Source of the DNA: Lachnoanaerobaculum saburreum DSM 3986
GTDB lineage: Bacteria > Bacillota > Clostridia > Lachnospirales > Lachnospiraceae
Direction of reading: 5' to 3'
Length of the DNA: 59,143 nt
Assembly (NCBI RefSeq): GCF_000185385.1
Contig: NZ_GL622296.1
Span: forward strand, 1,669,478-1,728,620
Below, piece after piece: positions 17,442-27,004 of the stretch (position 1 is the stretch's first letter; each line of letters begins with the position of its first letter). The position numbers and the translations under genes are program-made. Below the pieces are notes generated by a model. The model was not told where the DNA came from. It made no database searches and worked only from the letters and a program-made list of their open reading frames with translations.

Positions 17442-19232
17442 ATGAGTAAAACAAATGAAATACGTATGGAATATTTATCTTCAACATCATTTGTATATAC
17501 AGGTGCATTTAATGGTGAAGTTTATGGTGTAATTGACAGGCTTATGGCTTATTTGATGTATTTAAAAGAAGGTGAGACTCTTGGAATTGAAATAATAATG
17601 CAAGCGAATGAACCTAATAAAAACTATATATATTTAGATTCAGATAAAGAAACTTGTATAGATGAGTTTGATTGGATTTTTAGTCATTATGCAAAGGTGA
17701 TTCCAGATAAATATATTTTAGCAAATAAGGATAATGCAGAGGATAGAGTAAGATATAGACTTGTTGTTGATGAAAGTATGTGTATGACATATAGAGAAGA
17801 TGATCTAATATACAAAATGTGCAAATCAGAATATTTTGAAGAGATGTGTAAGGAAATAGGCAATATCGGCGGTCATATCAGTGTGATTATGAAGGCAACT
17901 GACATGAATAATCATAGTATTGGAAGTATCGTCTTTGATTTTCCACAAAAAATATCCAAAAAATTGAAATCTCTTATAACTATGATTTTTCGTGACTCTG
18001 TTTTGGAAGAAGCAGTTGATGATGTAATAGAAAATAATATAGATAAAAAAAGATTTGGAGATTATGTCATTATGCTTTTAAAAACACTTGAAATGCAGCA
18101 AAAGGTGGATGAAGACTCTATTGACAACCTAGAACTTGGCGTTCGTTCCTATAATGTTTTAAAAAGAGCAAATATAATATCAATAAAGAAGCTACTTAAG
18201 ATGTCTGATGATGAACTACTAAAAATCAGAAATCTTGGTAAGAGACAAGTTGCAGAGATTAGAACACAGCTTATTGAAAAAAATTATGTAAGCTCATATG
18301 AGGATGATTTTTTTGAGGATGTAGACCCACTTGAATCAATACAAATTCCAGAAGATAGCTGTGAAGATATAGAGGATAAGCACAAATATATGGGTGAATT
18401 ACAGGCTTTAGTGGGTATAAAAGCCGCAAAGGATCAGGTGAAAAAGATTTTGGCATTTGCAAAGATGAGAAAAGTTATGGAAGAAAAGGGAGAACAATTA
18501 GATCCGATAACTTTAAGTATGGAGTTTGTCGGAAATCCGGGTACTGCAAAAACCACTGTGGCAAGGATTGTGGCAGGAGTGCTAAAAGAAATTGGTATTA
18601 TAACGACAGGAGAGTTCATAGAGGTGGGAAGAGCCGATCTTGTAGCACAGTATGTGGGTCAAACAGCCCCGATGGTGCAAAATGTATTCAAAAGTGCTAA
18701 GGGAGGTGTGCTCTTTATAGATGAGGCGTATTCTCTTTTAGAAGAAGAAAGGGGAAGATTTGGTGATGAAGCCATCAATGTTATAGTTCAGGAAATGGAG
18801 AATAATAGAAAGGATACAGTTGTAATATTTGCAGGTTATCCAAAGGAGATGAAAGAATTCTTTCTAAGAAATCCGGGGCTTAGATCTCGTGTGCCATTTA
18901 CTGTAAAATTTGATGATTATTCTACAGATGAATTAGTGAATATCTGTGAGTTAGAAGCAAGTAAAAGAGGATTTTTGATAGATATAAATGCAAAGGATAA
19001 GATAAGAGAAATGTGCGATAACTCTATAAAGGCTGTTGAGAATGGAAATGGAAGATTTTGTAGAAATCTTATAGAAAATTCTATTCTTAATTTTGCACTA
19101 AGAAATTATGGTGATGGTGAAGTAAATGGTGGTGTCAAGTATGTACTTAAAAAGGAAGATTTTTTTGATATCAATGTTTTTAATAGCAAAGATAATCAAA
19201 CTCCAATAGGTTTTCATGTCTTTTCTTCGTAA
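17442..19232 (+). CDS. CbbX/SpoVK-type AAA+ ATPase with RNA polymerase alpha-CTD-like domain
   Basis: The protein has 596 residues. The N-terminal 220 residues are unassigned. Residues about 229-276 (LGVRSYNVLKRANI, then LLKIRNLGKRQVAEI) closely resemble the alpha C-terminal domain of RNA polymerase, a helix-hairpin-helix DNA-binding fold. From about residue 320 it is an AAA+ ATPase of the CbbX/SpoVK group. The Walker A is GNPGTAKTT near 364, with Ala in place of the usual Gly before Lys. The Walker B is VLFIDEA near 422. Arginines follow in NPGLRSRVPF. Such ATPases remodel client proteins. The combination suggests DNA- or transcription-linked remodelling, which is inference. The start follows GTGAGGTGTAGC. 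Confidence 0.8.
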   Translation: MSKTNEIRMEYLSSTSFVYTGAFNGEVYGVIDRLMAYLMYLKEGETLGIEIIMQANEPNKNYIYLDSDKETCIDEFDWIFSHYAKVIPDKYILANKDNAEDRVRYRLVVDESMCMTYREDDLIYKMCKSEYFEEMCKEIGNIGGHISVIMKATDMNNHSIGSIVFDFPQKISKKLKSLITMIFRDSVLEEAVDDVIENNIDKKRFGDYVIMLLKTLEMQQKVDEDSIDNLELGVRSYNVLKRANIISIKKLLKMSDDELLKIRNLGKRQVAEIRTQLIEKNYVSSYEDDFFEDVDPLESIQIPEDSCEDIEDKHKYMGELQALVGIKAAKDQVKKILAFAKMRKVMEEKGEQLDPITLSMEFVGNPGTAKTTVARIVAGVLKEIGIITTGEFIEVGRADLVAQYVGQTAPMVQNVFKSAKGGVLFIDEAYSLLEEERGRFGDEAINVIVQEMENNRKDTVVIFAGYPKEMKEFFLRNPGLRSRVPFTVKFDDYSTDELVNICELEASKRGFLIDINAKDKIREMCDNSIKAVENGNGRFCRNLIENSILNFALRNYGDGEVNGGVKYVLKKEDFFDINVFNSKDNQTPIGFHVFSS

Positions 19233-19379
19233 GTCTTATATCAGCAGTGGTTTTACATAGAAATATATTTTTTCTTTATAAATTATTTCTAAATATTGAT
19301 ATTGGCTAAATTGATTATTTGTTGTAGAATAGAAGATAATGTATTAAATATAATTTTTGAGAGTAGTTTGGAGGAGAAT

Positions 19380-20381
19380 ATGTTTGGGTTTACATCCAAT
19401 GATATCGGTATAGATCTTGGGACAGCCAGCATCTTGGTTTATATCAAGGGAAAAGGTGTTGTATTAAAAGAGCCAAGTGTTGTTGCTATAGATAGAGAGA
19501 ACGGAAAAATACAGGCAATCGGTGAAGAGGCAAGGCTTATGATAGGTAGGACACCTGGAAATATAGTGGCTGTAAGACCTCTTCGTCAAGGTGTTATATC
19601 TGACTATACTATTACAGAAAAGATGCTCAAATATTTTATAGATAAATCAGTGGGCAAAAGGACATTTAGAAAACCGAGAATAGCGGTATGTATACCGTCA
19701 GGTGCTACAGAAGTAGAGAAAAAAGCTGTAGAGGATGCTACATATTCAGCAGGCGCAAGAGAAGTAAAGATTATTGAGGAACCTGTAGCGGCAGCTATAG
19801 GTGCCGGAATCGATATTTCAAAAGCGGTAGGAAATATGATAGTTGATATCGGTGGCGGTACGGCTGATATTGCTGTTATCTCACTTGGCGGAACTGTAGT
19901 AAGCACATCAATAAAGATAGCAGGTGATGATTTTGATGAAGCTATAGTCAGATATATGAGAAAGAAACATAATCTTTTGATTGGCGAAAGAACAGCTGAG
20001 GACATTAAGATTAATATCGGTGCGGCATATAGAAGACCTGAAGTACTCTCTATGGAAGTAAAGGGAAGGAACCTTGTAACAGGTCTGCCAAAGACTATAG
20101 AAGTAAACTCGGACGAGACTCTTGAAGCACTCCGTGAGCCGGCAATGCAAATCGTAGATTCGGTTCACAATGTTTTGGAGAGAACACCGCCTGAACTTGC
20201 AGCTGATGTATATGAGAGAGGTATTGTGTTAACCGGTGGAGGTGCATTGCTTTCAGGTCTTGATTCACTTATTGAGGAGAAAACAGGTATCAATACAGTT
20301 ATAGCCGACAATCCTTTGACAGCCGTTGCAATCGGTACAGGTAAGTTTATTGAAGGTGTAAAGGGAGAATCAAAAAAATAA
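19380..20381 (+). CDS. mreB: Rod-shape protein MreB/Mbl
   Basis: The start is placed at ATG 19380 behind TTTGGAGGAGAAT, giving 333 residues, the usual length. An upstream TTG at 19296 is in frame but unlikely. This actin-fold protein shows DIGIDLGTASILVY (phosphate 1), VDIGGGTADIAVIS (phosphate 2), IIEEPVAAAIGAG and the adenosine motif LTGGGALL. It polymerises under the membrane and guides lateral wall synthesis. It is followed after one base by recD2. No mreC or mreD lies nearby, so it may be an Mbl-like paralogue. Confidence 0.93.
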   Translation: MFGFTSNDIGIDLGTASILVYIKGKGVVLKEPSVVAIDRENGKIQAIGEEARLMIGRTPGNIVAVRPLRQGVISDYTITEKMLKYFIDKSVGKRTFRKPRIAVCIPSGATEVEKKAVEDATYSAGAREVKIIEEPVAAAIGAGIDISKAVGNMIVDIGGGTADIAVISLGGTVVSTSIKIAGDDFDEAIVRYMRKKHNLLIGERTAEDIKINIGAAYRRPEVLSMEVKGRNLVTGLPKTIEVNSDETLEALREPAMQIVDSVHNVLERTPPELAADVYERGIVLTGGGALLSGLDSLIEEKTGINTVIADNPLTAVAIGTGKFIEGVKGESKK

Positions 20382-20382
20382 T

Positions 20383-22617
20383 ATGCAGACAGTATCAGGC
20401 TATATTGAAAAAATCATTTATAGAAATGAAAATAATGGCTATACTGTACTTAGTGTAGAGAGTGACGATGACAGTTATGTCTTTGTAGGCACTTTCAACT
20501 ATATTGCTGAGGGCGAATTTATAAAGGCAAAAGGAAATATGAAGCTGCATCCAAACTATGGAGAGCAGCTTTTTGTTGATGAATATGAAATAACAGAGCC
20601 GCAGGAGCTTGACAGTATTGGGAAGTATCTGGCATCTTCCGCAATAAAGGGAGTTGGTGAGGCACTGGCAAAGAGAATCATCAAAAAGTTCAAGCTGGAC
20701 ACTCTAAGAGTAATGGAAGAAGAGCCTGAAAGACTTGTGGAAGTAAAAGGAGTAAGTGCTAAGCTTGCCAAGTCTATAAGTGAACAAATACAGGAAAAGA
20801 AGTCAATGCGTGATGCCATGATTTATTTGCAAAAGTTCGGCATCAGTATGAAGCTTGCCGCAAAGATATACTTGGAATACGGTAGCAAAGTCTACAATAT
20901 TATTGAAACCAATCCGTATCGATTGGCAGATGATATTGACGGTATCGGCTTTAAGATTGCAGATGATATTGCAAACAAGGTGGGAGTTACGGCGGATTCA
21001 AAGTTTCGTGCTATTGCAGGAATAGAATACATATTGTCAAATGCCATGCTCTCAGGTCATCTTTATTTGCCGGACGGCATACTGCAAAATGAGTTTTTAG
21101 AGTTGTTCGGAGAAAATATATTTGACTTTAATTCACTACTGGCTGAAATGCAGATAGAAAAAAGAATTGTAGTAAGGAAAGATACAGAAAATAATGTATA
21201 TCTTGCACAGTCCTATTATACGGAACTGGCTGTTGCAAAGATGCTTGTAGATATTAATATAAAGGCAAAGTATGATTCAAATAAGGTAGAAGAAAAAATC
21301 CTGAATATAGAAGAAAAAGAAGGTATTGTTTTAGACGATTTGCAAAGGCAGGCGGTAATTGAATCTATAAGCAGCGGTTTGATAATAATTACAGGAGGTC
21401 CTGGAACCGGTAAGACCACCACTATAAATACTATTATAAAATACTTTGAAAGTGAGGGAGAGAGCATATCTTTAGCCGCACCTACCGGAAGAGCTGCAAA
21501 GAGAATGTCGGAGGCGACTTCCTATGAAGCTAAAACTATTCACAGACTGCTTGAAATCACTCCAAACAGCAGTGAGATATCAAAAAATATCGGAACACAT
21601 TTTGAAAGAAATGAGGACAATCCGCTTGAGGCGGATATAATTATCATAGATGAGGTCAGTATGGTGGATATTTTCCTGATGAACGCTCTTTTAAAGGCGG
21701 TAGCTGTAGGAACCAGACTTATTTTGGTGGGAGATATAAATCAGCTTCCAAGTGTTGGTCCGGGGACTGTACTGAAAGATTTGATAGAGTCGGATTGCTT
21801 CAATGTAGTGAGACTGAATAAAATCTACAGGCAGTCGGACAGGAGTGATATTGTAATAAATGCACATAAGATAATGACAAATGAAGAGATTGATCTGTCA
21901 AAAAAGAGCAATGACTTTATTTTTATTAAGCAGAGCAATCCGGACAATGTGACAGGTTCAGTCATATCGCTGGTTCGTGATAAGCTGCCTGACTATGTAA
22001 ATGCCACAAGCAATGAACTTCAGATAATGACACCTATGAGAAAGGGTCTGCTGGGTGTGGAAGCTTTAAACTCATTTTTGCAAAGAAGCCTAAATCCTTC
22101 AAGTAAACAAAAAAAAGAAAAAGAGTATGATACAGCAGTATTTCGAGAAGGCGACAAGGTGATGCAGATAAAAAATAATTACCAAAAAGAGTGGTTTGTA
22201 TACAATGATAAGCATATACCTACAGATAAGGGATTTGGAGTTTACAATGGTGATATCGGTACTATAAAAGAAATAGACATGCTTTCAGAGAGTTTTACAC
22301 TTTGTTTTGATGACGGAAGGGTATGTGAATATGAGTTTTCAGAGTTTAATGAAATAGAACTTGCCTATGCCATCACAGTACATAAGTCACAGGGAAGCGA
22401 GTATCCGGCAGTAATCATACCCATATACAAAGGACCTGCCATGCTTATGAACAGAAATCTTATCTATACAGCCATTACCAGAGCTAAAAAATGTGTGGTA
22501 CTGGTAGGTATACCTGAAGTCTTTTATGCAATGGTGGAAAATACAAAGGAGATGGCAAGATATACGGGACTGAAAAAAAGAATAAAGGAGCTTGCAGCAC
22601 TGTCTAAGGAGGAATGA
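20383..22617 (+). CDS. recD2: RecD2 (YrrC-type) 5'-3' DNA helicase
   Basis: The protein has 744 residues, typical for RecD2, the RecBC-independent RecD of Firmicutes. An N-terminal OB-like region (1-80) is followed by helix-hairpin-helix repeats (about 85-200, for example GVGEALAKRIIKKF and VKGVSAKLAKSISEQI). The SF1B helicase core has Walker A ITGGPGTGKTTT near 338-349, DEVSMVD near 422, LVGDINQLPSVGPG near 448 and the C-terminal ELAYAITVHKSQGSEYPAV motif. It acts in DNA repair. It starts one base after mreB and overlaps the comF-like gene. Confidence 0.93.
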   Translation: MQTVSGYIEKIIYRNENNGYTVLSVESDDDSYVFVGTFNYIAEGEFIKAKGNMKLHPNYGEQLFVDEYEITEPQELDSIGKYLASSAIKGVGEALAKRIIKKFKLDTLRVMEEEPERLVEVKGVSAKLAKSISEQIQEKKSMRDAMIYLQKFGISMKLAAKIYLEYGSKVYNIIETNPYRLADDIDGIGFKIADDIANKVGVTADSKFRAIAGIEYILSNAMLSGHLYLPDGILQNEFLELFGENIFDFNSLLAEMQIEKRIVVRKDTENNVYLAQSYYTELAVAKMLVDINIKAKYDSNKVEEKILNIEEKEGIVLDDLQRQAVIESISSGLIIITGGPGTGKTTTINTIIKYFESEGESISLAAPTGRAAKRMSEATSYEAKTIHRLLEITPNSSEISKNIGTHFERNEDNPLEADIIIIDEVSMVDIFLMNALLKAVAVGTRLILVGDINQLPSVGPGTVLKDLIESDCFNVVRLNKIYRQSDRSDIVINAHKIMTNEEIDLSKKSNDFIFIKQSNPDNVTGSVISLVRDKLPDYVNATSNELQIMTPMRKGLLGVEALNSFLQRSLNPSSKQKKEKEYDTAVFREGDKVMQIKNNYQKEWFVYNDKHIPTDKGFGVYNGDIGTIKEIDMLSESFTLCFDDGRVCEYEFSEFNEIELAYAITVHKSQGSEYPAVIIPIYKGPAMLMNRNLIYTAITRAKKCVVLVGIPEVFYAMVENTKEMARYTGLKKRIKELAALSKEE

Positions 22618-23335
22618 GATTTTTAAGGCAATAGGTGATAAGATAATTGATGCTGTTTTTCCAAGGAGATGCCCTGTATGTGGAGAAATTGTGAGAGAAA
22701 AAGGGCATCTGATCTGCAAGAGTTGTATAGGAGGGCTTCCGTTTGTAAAATCACCCTACTGCATAAGATGTGGGAAGGAGATAATCTCATCGGATGATGC
22801 CTACTGTGATGACTGTAAATGTGAAAGAGAGTTTGTATCAGGAAGAGCTCTTTGCAATTATACCGATAATATGGCTCATATTATACTTAAAATAAAATAC
22901 GGCAATAAAAGAGAGTATATTGAAGGATTTGCAAAGCTTTTAACAATTAGATATAAGAAGTTTATAGAAGCCGCAAATATTGATTGTATTATTCCCGTTC
23001 CTCTTCATAGTTCAAAACAAAGGCAAAGAGGATTCAATCAATCAGAGATACTTGCAAGGTGCTTGTCAAAGTATTTGAATATTCCTGTATATACAAAATA
23101 TTTATACAGAGTAAAAAAGACAAAGGATCAAAAGGGGCTTAATCGTAATGAAAGGCTTCACAATCTTGACAATGCATTTGTAGTAAAAGGATTTTCGAAA
23201 GAGGTCAAAAATGTTTTGATTGTAGATGATGTATATACCACAGGTACTACTATAGAAAAATGTGCAAAAATCTTAAAAGATGCGGGAGCAAATGAAGTTT
23301 ATTTTTTAACCATATGTACAGGCGGCATAAATTAG
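22592..23335 (+). CDS. ComF-family phosphoribosyltransferase-like protein
   Basis: It is up to 247 residues. The N-terminal zinc finger (CPVCGEIV, CKSC, CIRCGKE, CDDCKCE) is followed by a PRTase-like domain with IPVPLHSSKQRQRGFNQSE and the PRPP loop VLIVDDVYTTGTT. This is the ComFC architecture linked to DNA uptake and repair. The start is doubtful. TTG 22592 lies inside recD2 without a good ribosome site. ATT 22619 is six bases after a strong AAGGAGG, and the ATG 22614 next to that site is out of frame and stops after six codons. The true product probably begins near DKIIDAVFPRRCPVC. Confidence 0.85.
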   Translation: MQHCLRRNEIFKAIGDKIIDAVFPRRCPVCGEIVREKGHLICKSCIGGLPFVKSPYCIRCGKEIISSDDAYCDDCKCEREFVSGRALCNYTDNMAHIILKIKYGNKREYIEGFAKLLTIRYKKFIEAANIDCIIPVPLHSSKQRQRGFNQSEILARCLSKYLNIPVYTKYLYRVKKTKDQKGLNRNERLHNLDNAFVVKGFSKEVKNVLIVDDVYTTGTTIEKCAKILKDAGANEVYFLTICTGGIN

Positions 23336-23399
23336 TAGTAAAATATCCATAGGTTAGTAGTTTTAGACCTGATAATTTACTTTTTGGAGGACATATTTT

Positions 23400-23993
23400 A
23401 TGAAGAAGAGTTTGTATCTGTTATCACTTATGATTTTAATGCTGTCTGCTTGTGGAAATAAACAGGCAGATATGGGAACATCTGCAAAAGTAGAAGACAG
23501 CACTGTAAAGACTTCACAAAATGACGGTAACAATACAGAAGACGGGCAAAGAGTCGATAAGGATTTTGGAAGCTTTGTTGTAGCTGACGGATTTGGTGAA
23601 GCTAAGGAGCAGTCAGGAGGCGGAAGATATTTTTATGTGGTAAAGGGACATGAACATGATGCGAGACCCAATAATATCTCAATAAATGAGGGACATCAAA
23701 ATTATAATCTGGATGAAAGTGAGAAGTTTGCGCAGTCTACCACATGGCAGTTAAATATGCAGATAAAGCAATCAGGTATAGATGCTACGGTTACCGGTTC
23801 ATCAGGCAAAACCGATGCAGGCGATATAATGTATATTTTTGATATAAAAATGAACGGCAGTGATGAGATAGACCGACAATATTATATATTAAGAGATAAG
23901 AAGTTTGTTATGGTATTTATGTCAAACTTTGACGGTGATGAATCTGTAAATAAGGCGGCAAAGCTTATGGCAAAGAGCTTTAAGTGGAAATAA
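23400..23993 (+). CDS. Putative lipoprotein of unknown function
   Basis: The protein has 197 residues and begins with a type II signal: MKKSLYLLSLMILMLSACG, with the lipobox LSAC and cysteine at residue 18. A Ser/Thr/Asn/Asp-rich linker (20-55) leads to a compact domain with FYVVKGHEHDARPNNISI and a C-terminal FVMVFMSNFDGDESVNKAAKLMAKSFKW. It would be lipid-anchored outside the membrane. I do not recognise the family. It has its own ribosome site (TTTTTGGAGG) and no obvious partner among the neighbours. Confidence 0.75.
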   Translation: MKKSLYLLSLMILMLSACGNKQADMGTSAKVEDSTVKTSQNDGNNTEDGQRVDKDFGSFVVADGFGEAKEQSGGGRYFYVVKGHEHDARPNNISINEGHQNYNLDESEKFAQSTTWQLNMQIKQSGIDATVTGSSGKTDAGDIMYIFDIKMNGSDEIDRQYYILRDKKFVMVFMSNFDGDESVNKAAKLMAKSFKWK

Positions 23994-24029
23994 GTTCTTT
24001 ACTTTCATGTTAACTTTAAAGGGTTTATT

Positions 24030-24064
24030 TTGACATTGTATAAGTATTTTCCCTATGGTATACT
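24030..24064 (+). promoter_or_regulatory. Possible promoter of pyrH
   Basis: TTGACA (24030-24035) is followed by TATGGT at 18 bases, overlapping a TATACT (24059-24064) that is too far for standard spacing. It lies 36 bases ahead of the pyrH start in the only sizeable gap before this operon. Confidence 0.4.
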
Positions 24065-24099
24065 TGACACATGATTTCAAGTAAAGGATAGAGGAATCT

Positions 24100-24798
24100 A
24101 TGCAAAATAAAAGAGTAATGTTAAAACTAAGCGGTGAAGCCCTGGCAAAACCGGAGGGCGGCTACAATGAAGACAAGGTAAGGGATATTGCAAAGCAGTT
24201 AAAGCCGTCACTTGCCAAAGGCACTGATATAGGTATAGTGATTGGCGGCGGTAACTACTGGAGAGGCAGAAGTTCTGAAGCAATAGACAGAACTAAGGCT
24301 GACCAGATAGGAATGCTTGCAACTGTTATGAACTGTATCTATGTATCCGAGATATTTCGTTCGGAAGGTATTGATACGGCTGTATTCTCGGCATTTGCCT
24401 GTGGAGATATGGCTGAAGTGTTCTCAAAGGACAGAGTAAATGAGAGATTTGCGCAAGGAAAGGTTGTATTCTTTGGCGGAGGTACAGGTCATCCTTATTT
24501 TTCTACAGATACAGGTATAGTTTTAAGAGCTGTTGAGATGGATGTAGATATAATACTTTTGGCAAAGTCTATTGACGGAGTATATACTGCCGATCCTAAG
24601 CTTGACCCCGATGCGAAAAAGTATGATAAACTTACTATTAAAGAGGTCATTGACAAAAGACTTGCTGTGGTAGATTTGACGGCATCTGTGATGTGCCTTG
24701 AAAATAAGATGCCGCTTGCAGTATTTGATTTGAATGAAGAAAATTCAATAAAGAATGCACTTGACGGTAAGATAAACGGAACAATTGTGACAGTATAA
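24100..24798 (+). CDS. pyrH: UMP kinase
   Basis: The protein has 232 residues, the normal length for the hexameric bacterial UMP kinase that converts UMP to UDP. MLKLSGEALA (7-16), IGIVIGGGNYWRGR (about 46-59), DQIGMLATVMN and GGTGHPYFSTDTG (amino-acid kinase fold, UMP and ATP sites) are all present, as is DGVYTADPK. It heads the pyrH-frr-uppS-cdsA cluster found across bacteria. The start follows GGATAGAGGAATCT. Confidence 0.96.
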   Translation: MQNKRVMLKLSGEALAKPEGGYNEDKVRDIAKQLKPSLAKGTDIGIVIGGGNYWRGRSSEAIDRTKADQIGMLATVMNCIYVSEIFRSEGIDTAVFSAFACGDMAEVFSKDRVNERFAQGKVVFFGGGTGHPYFSTDTGIVLRAVEMDVDIILLAKSIDGVYTADPKLDPDAKKYDKLTIKEVIDKRLAVVDLTASVMCLENKMPLAVFDLNEENSIKNALDGKINGTIVTV

Positions 24799-24842
24799 GC
24801 TTGGCTTATGTATATATTTAAACATAATATTAAGGAGAATTT

Positions 24843-25397
24843 ATGCAAGATAGTATCAAAAAGTTTGAAGATAAGATGACAAAATCTATTGATGTTTTGC
24901 TTGAGGAATATGCCTCTATCAGAGCCGGTAGAGCAAATCCGCATGTACTTGACAGAATCAAAGTGGAGTACTACGGTACACCTACACCGATTCAGCAAGT
25001 AGGTAATATTTCAGTTCCCGAACCAAGAATTATACAGATTTCACCATGGGAGAAGTCTCTTTTAAAGGAGATTGAAAAGGCTATAAATATGTCGGATCTC
25101 GGTATCAATCCTACAAATGACGGTTCATGTATCAGACTTGTTTTTCCTGAACTTACAGAGGAAAGAAGAAAAGAACTTGTAAAAGATGTAAAGAAAAAGG
25201 GTGAGGCATGTAAGGTTGCTGTCAGAAATATAAGGCGTGATGCCATAGATGCTGTAAAGAAACTTGAAAAGGCCGGAGAATTTACAGAGGATGATGTAAA
25301 GGACGGTGAAAATAAAATACAAAAAATCACAGATAAAGCTATTGAAAGAGTAGATAAGGCTATTGAAGACAAATCAAAGGAAATATTAACAGTTTAA
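24843..25397 (+). CDS. frr: Ribosome recycling factor
   Basis: The protein has 184 residues. The RRF hallmarks are SIRAGRANPHVLDRIKVEYYG (about 26-46), PTPIQQVGNISVPEPR, NDGSCIRLVFPELTEERRKEL and KKGEACKVAVRNIRRDA. Together with EF-G it splits the post-termination ribosome. It lies 44 bases after pyrH behind TTAAGGAGAATTT and is followed by a terminator-like hairpin. Confidence 0.97.
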   Translation: MQDSIKKFEDKMTKSIDVLLEEYASIRAGRANPHVLDRIKVEYYGTPTPIQQVGNISVPEPRIIQISPWEKSLLKEIEKAINMSDLGINPTNDGSCIRLVFPELTEERRKELVKDVKKKGEACKVAVRNIRRDAIDAVKKLEKAGEFTEDDVKDGENKIQKITDKAIERVDKAIEDKSKEILTV

Positions 25398-25440
25398 TTA
25401 GCCGACTTTATATAGTAGAGGCATAGGTTTCCAGAGTTTG

Positions 25441-25470
25441 AGAAGGTGGGCTTCCACCTTCTTGTTTTAT
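25441..25470 (+). terminator. Terminator-like hairpin after frr
   Basis: AGAAGGTGG and CCACCTTCT form a perfect 9-bp stem with a GCTT loop, then TGTTTTA. The T-run is weak, so it may only partly separate pyrH-frr from uppS. Confidence 0.65.
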
Positions 25471-25492
25471 AGTTTAAAGTGAATGGAGTACA

Positions 25493-26200
25493 ATGGAAAA
25501 CTTAGTTATACCGAAAAGTATTGCCATAATACTGGATGGCAATGGAAGATGGGCAAAAAAAAGAAATTTGCCAAGAGCAATGGGACATAAGGCAGGATGT
25601 GAGACACTTGAAAAAACTGTAGAAGACTGTGTACGTCTGGGTGTGGAATGCCTGACAGTATATGCTTTTTCTACTGAGAACTGGAAGAGGTCCGCAATTG
25701 AAGTAGGTGCACTTATGAAGCTACTTAGATTTTATATGGTCAAGCTTATTGATGTTGCCAATAGAAATAATGTAAAGGCGGTGATGATAGGTGATGAGAG
25801 CAGGTTTGAACCTGATATAAGAAATGGAATAAGAAAGTTAACAGAAGCTACAAAAAACAATACCGGAATGGTATTTGCCTTTGCTATAAACTATGGCGGT
25901 AGAGATGAGATAAAAAGAGCGGTTGAAAATATAGTAGATGATGTGGAATCCGGCAAACTTTCAAAAGAGAATATAAGTGAAGAACTTATATCATCCTACC
26001 TTGATACAAATGATTTACCTGATCCTGATTTGCTTATCCGTACAAGCGGCGAGCTTAGAGTGTCAAACTTCTTACTTTGGCAGATAGCCTATAGTGAGTT
26101 TTATATTACAGATACACTGTGGCCTGATTTTGACAAGGAAGAGCTTTTAAAGGCTATAGAAAGCTATAGTCACAGGCAGAGAAGATTTGGAGGTCGTTAA
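25493..26200 (+). CDS. uppS: Isoprenyl transferase (undecaprenyl diphosphate synthase)
   Basis: The protein has 235 residues. IAIILDGNGRWAKKRNLPRAMGHKAG (about 9-34) carries the catalytic Asp and the cis-prenyltransferase signature. TVYAFSTENWKRS and the C-terminal DLLIRTSGELRVSNFLLWQ with SEFYITDTLWPDF complete the site. It elongates farnesyl diphosphate with isopentenyl diphosphate to make the C55 wall carrier. It overlaps cdsA by one base (TAATG), indicating coupled translation. Confidence 0.96.
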   Translation: MENLVIPKSIAIILDGNGRWAKKRNLPRAMGHKAGCETLEKTVEDCVRLGVECLTVYAFSTENWKRSAIEVGALMKLLRFYMVKLIDVANRNNVKAVMIGDESRFEPDIRNGIRKLTEATKNNTGMVFAFAINYGGRDEIKRAVENIVDDVESGKLSKENISEELISSYLDTNDLPDPDLLIRTSGELRVSNFLLWQIAYSEFYITDTLWPDFDKEELLKAIESYSHRQRRFGGR

Positions 26201-27000
26201 TGTTTTTTACAAGGCTGATAAGTGGAATAGGACTTTTGACAGTTGCTATACTTGCTTTTTATATCGGCAGCGTTCCGCTTATACTGTTATCTGTACTGGT
26301 TTCAGTCATAGGACTGTTTGAGTTTTACAGGGCTCTGGGCTTGGAAAAGAAAAATATTGCATATTTGGGATATATCTATTCTTTGATATATTATTGCTTA
26401 GTATATTTTAAGCTGAATCAATATATTTTCTTTTCAGTAATAGCCTTTTTATCAGTTATATTTGCAATATATGTATTTACATTTCCAAAGTATAAGACTG
26501 AAGAGATTTCACTTATATTTATAGGTGTAATGTATATTCCGGTACTGTTTTCATATGTATACAATACCAGAACATATGATGACGGCAAATATCTGGCTTG
26601 GCTTATACTGATATCCAGCTGGGGCTCCGACACCTGTGCTTATGTAGTCGGATCTCTTATAGGAAAGCATAAGATAGCACCCATACTTAGTCCTAAGAAA
26701 TCTGTAGAAGGAAGTATAGGAGGGGTTATAGGGGCCGCTATAATAGGCGGTATAGTCGGGTTTATGTTGTCTAAGCATTTTATAAACACCTTTTCACCGG
26801 TATTTACCTGTGCCGCCTCCTGTGCAATCGGTTCGGTTATATCACAGGTGGGAGATGCACTTGCTTCCGCTATAAAGAGAAATCACTATATAAAAGATTA
26901 TGGAAATTTGATTCCGGGGCATGGCGGTATACTTGACAGATTTGACAGTATGATTTTTACCGCCCCTGCAATCTTTTTTGCAATATATTTTTTGGGATAA
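26200..27000 (+). CDS. cdsA: Phosphatidate cytidylyltransferase
   Basis: The protein has 266 residues and about seven or eight membrane segments. The C-terminal signature SQVGDALASAIKRNHYIKDYGNLIPGHGGILDRFDSM is the CdsA motif with the Mg-binding aspartates. WGSDTCAYVVGSLIGKHKIAPILSPKKSVEGSIGG is the second conserved block. It makes CDP-diacylglycerol for phospholipids. Its start overlaps the uppS stop and dxr follows four bases after its stop. Confidence 0.95.
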   Translation: MFFTRLISGIGLLTVAILAFYIGSVPLILLSVLVSVIGLFEFYRALGLEKKNIAYLGYIYSLIYYCLVYFKLNQYIFFSVIAFLSVIFAIYVFTFPKYKTEEISLIFIGVMYIPVLFSYVYNTRTYDDGKYLAWLILISSWGSDTCAYVVGSLIGKHKIAPILSPKKSVEGSIGGVIGAAIIGGIVGFMLSKHFINTFSPVFTCAASCAIGSVISQVGDALASAIKRNHYIKDYGNLIPGHGGILDRFDSMIFTAPAIFFAIYFLG

Positions 27001-27004
27001 GGTA

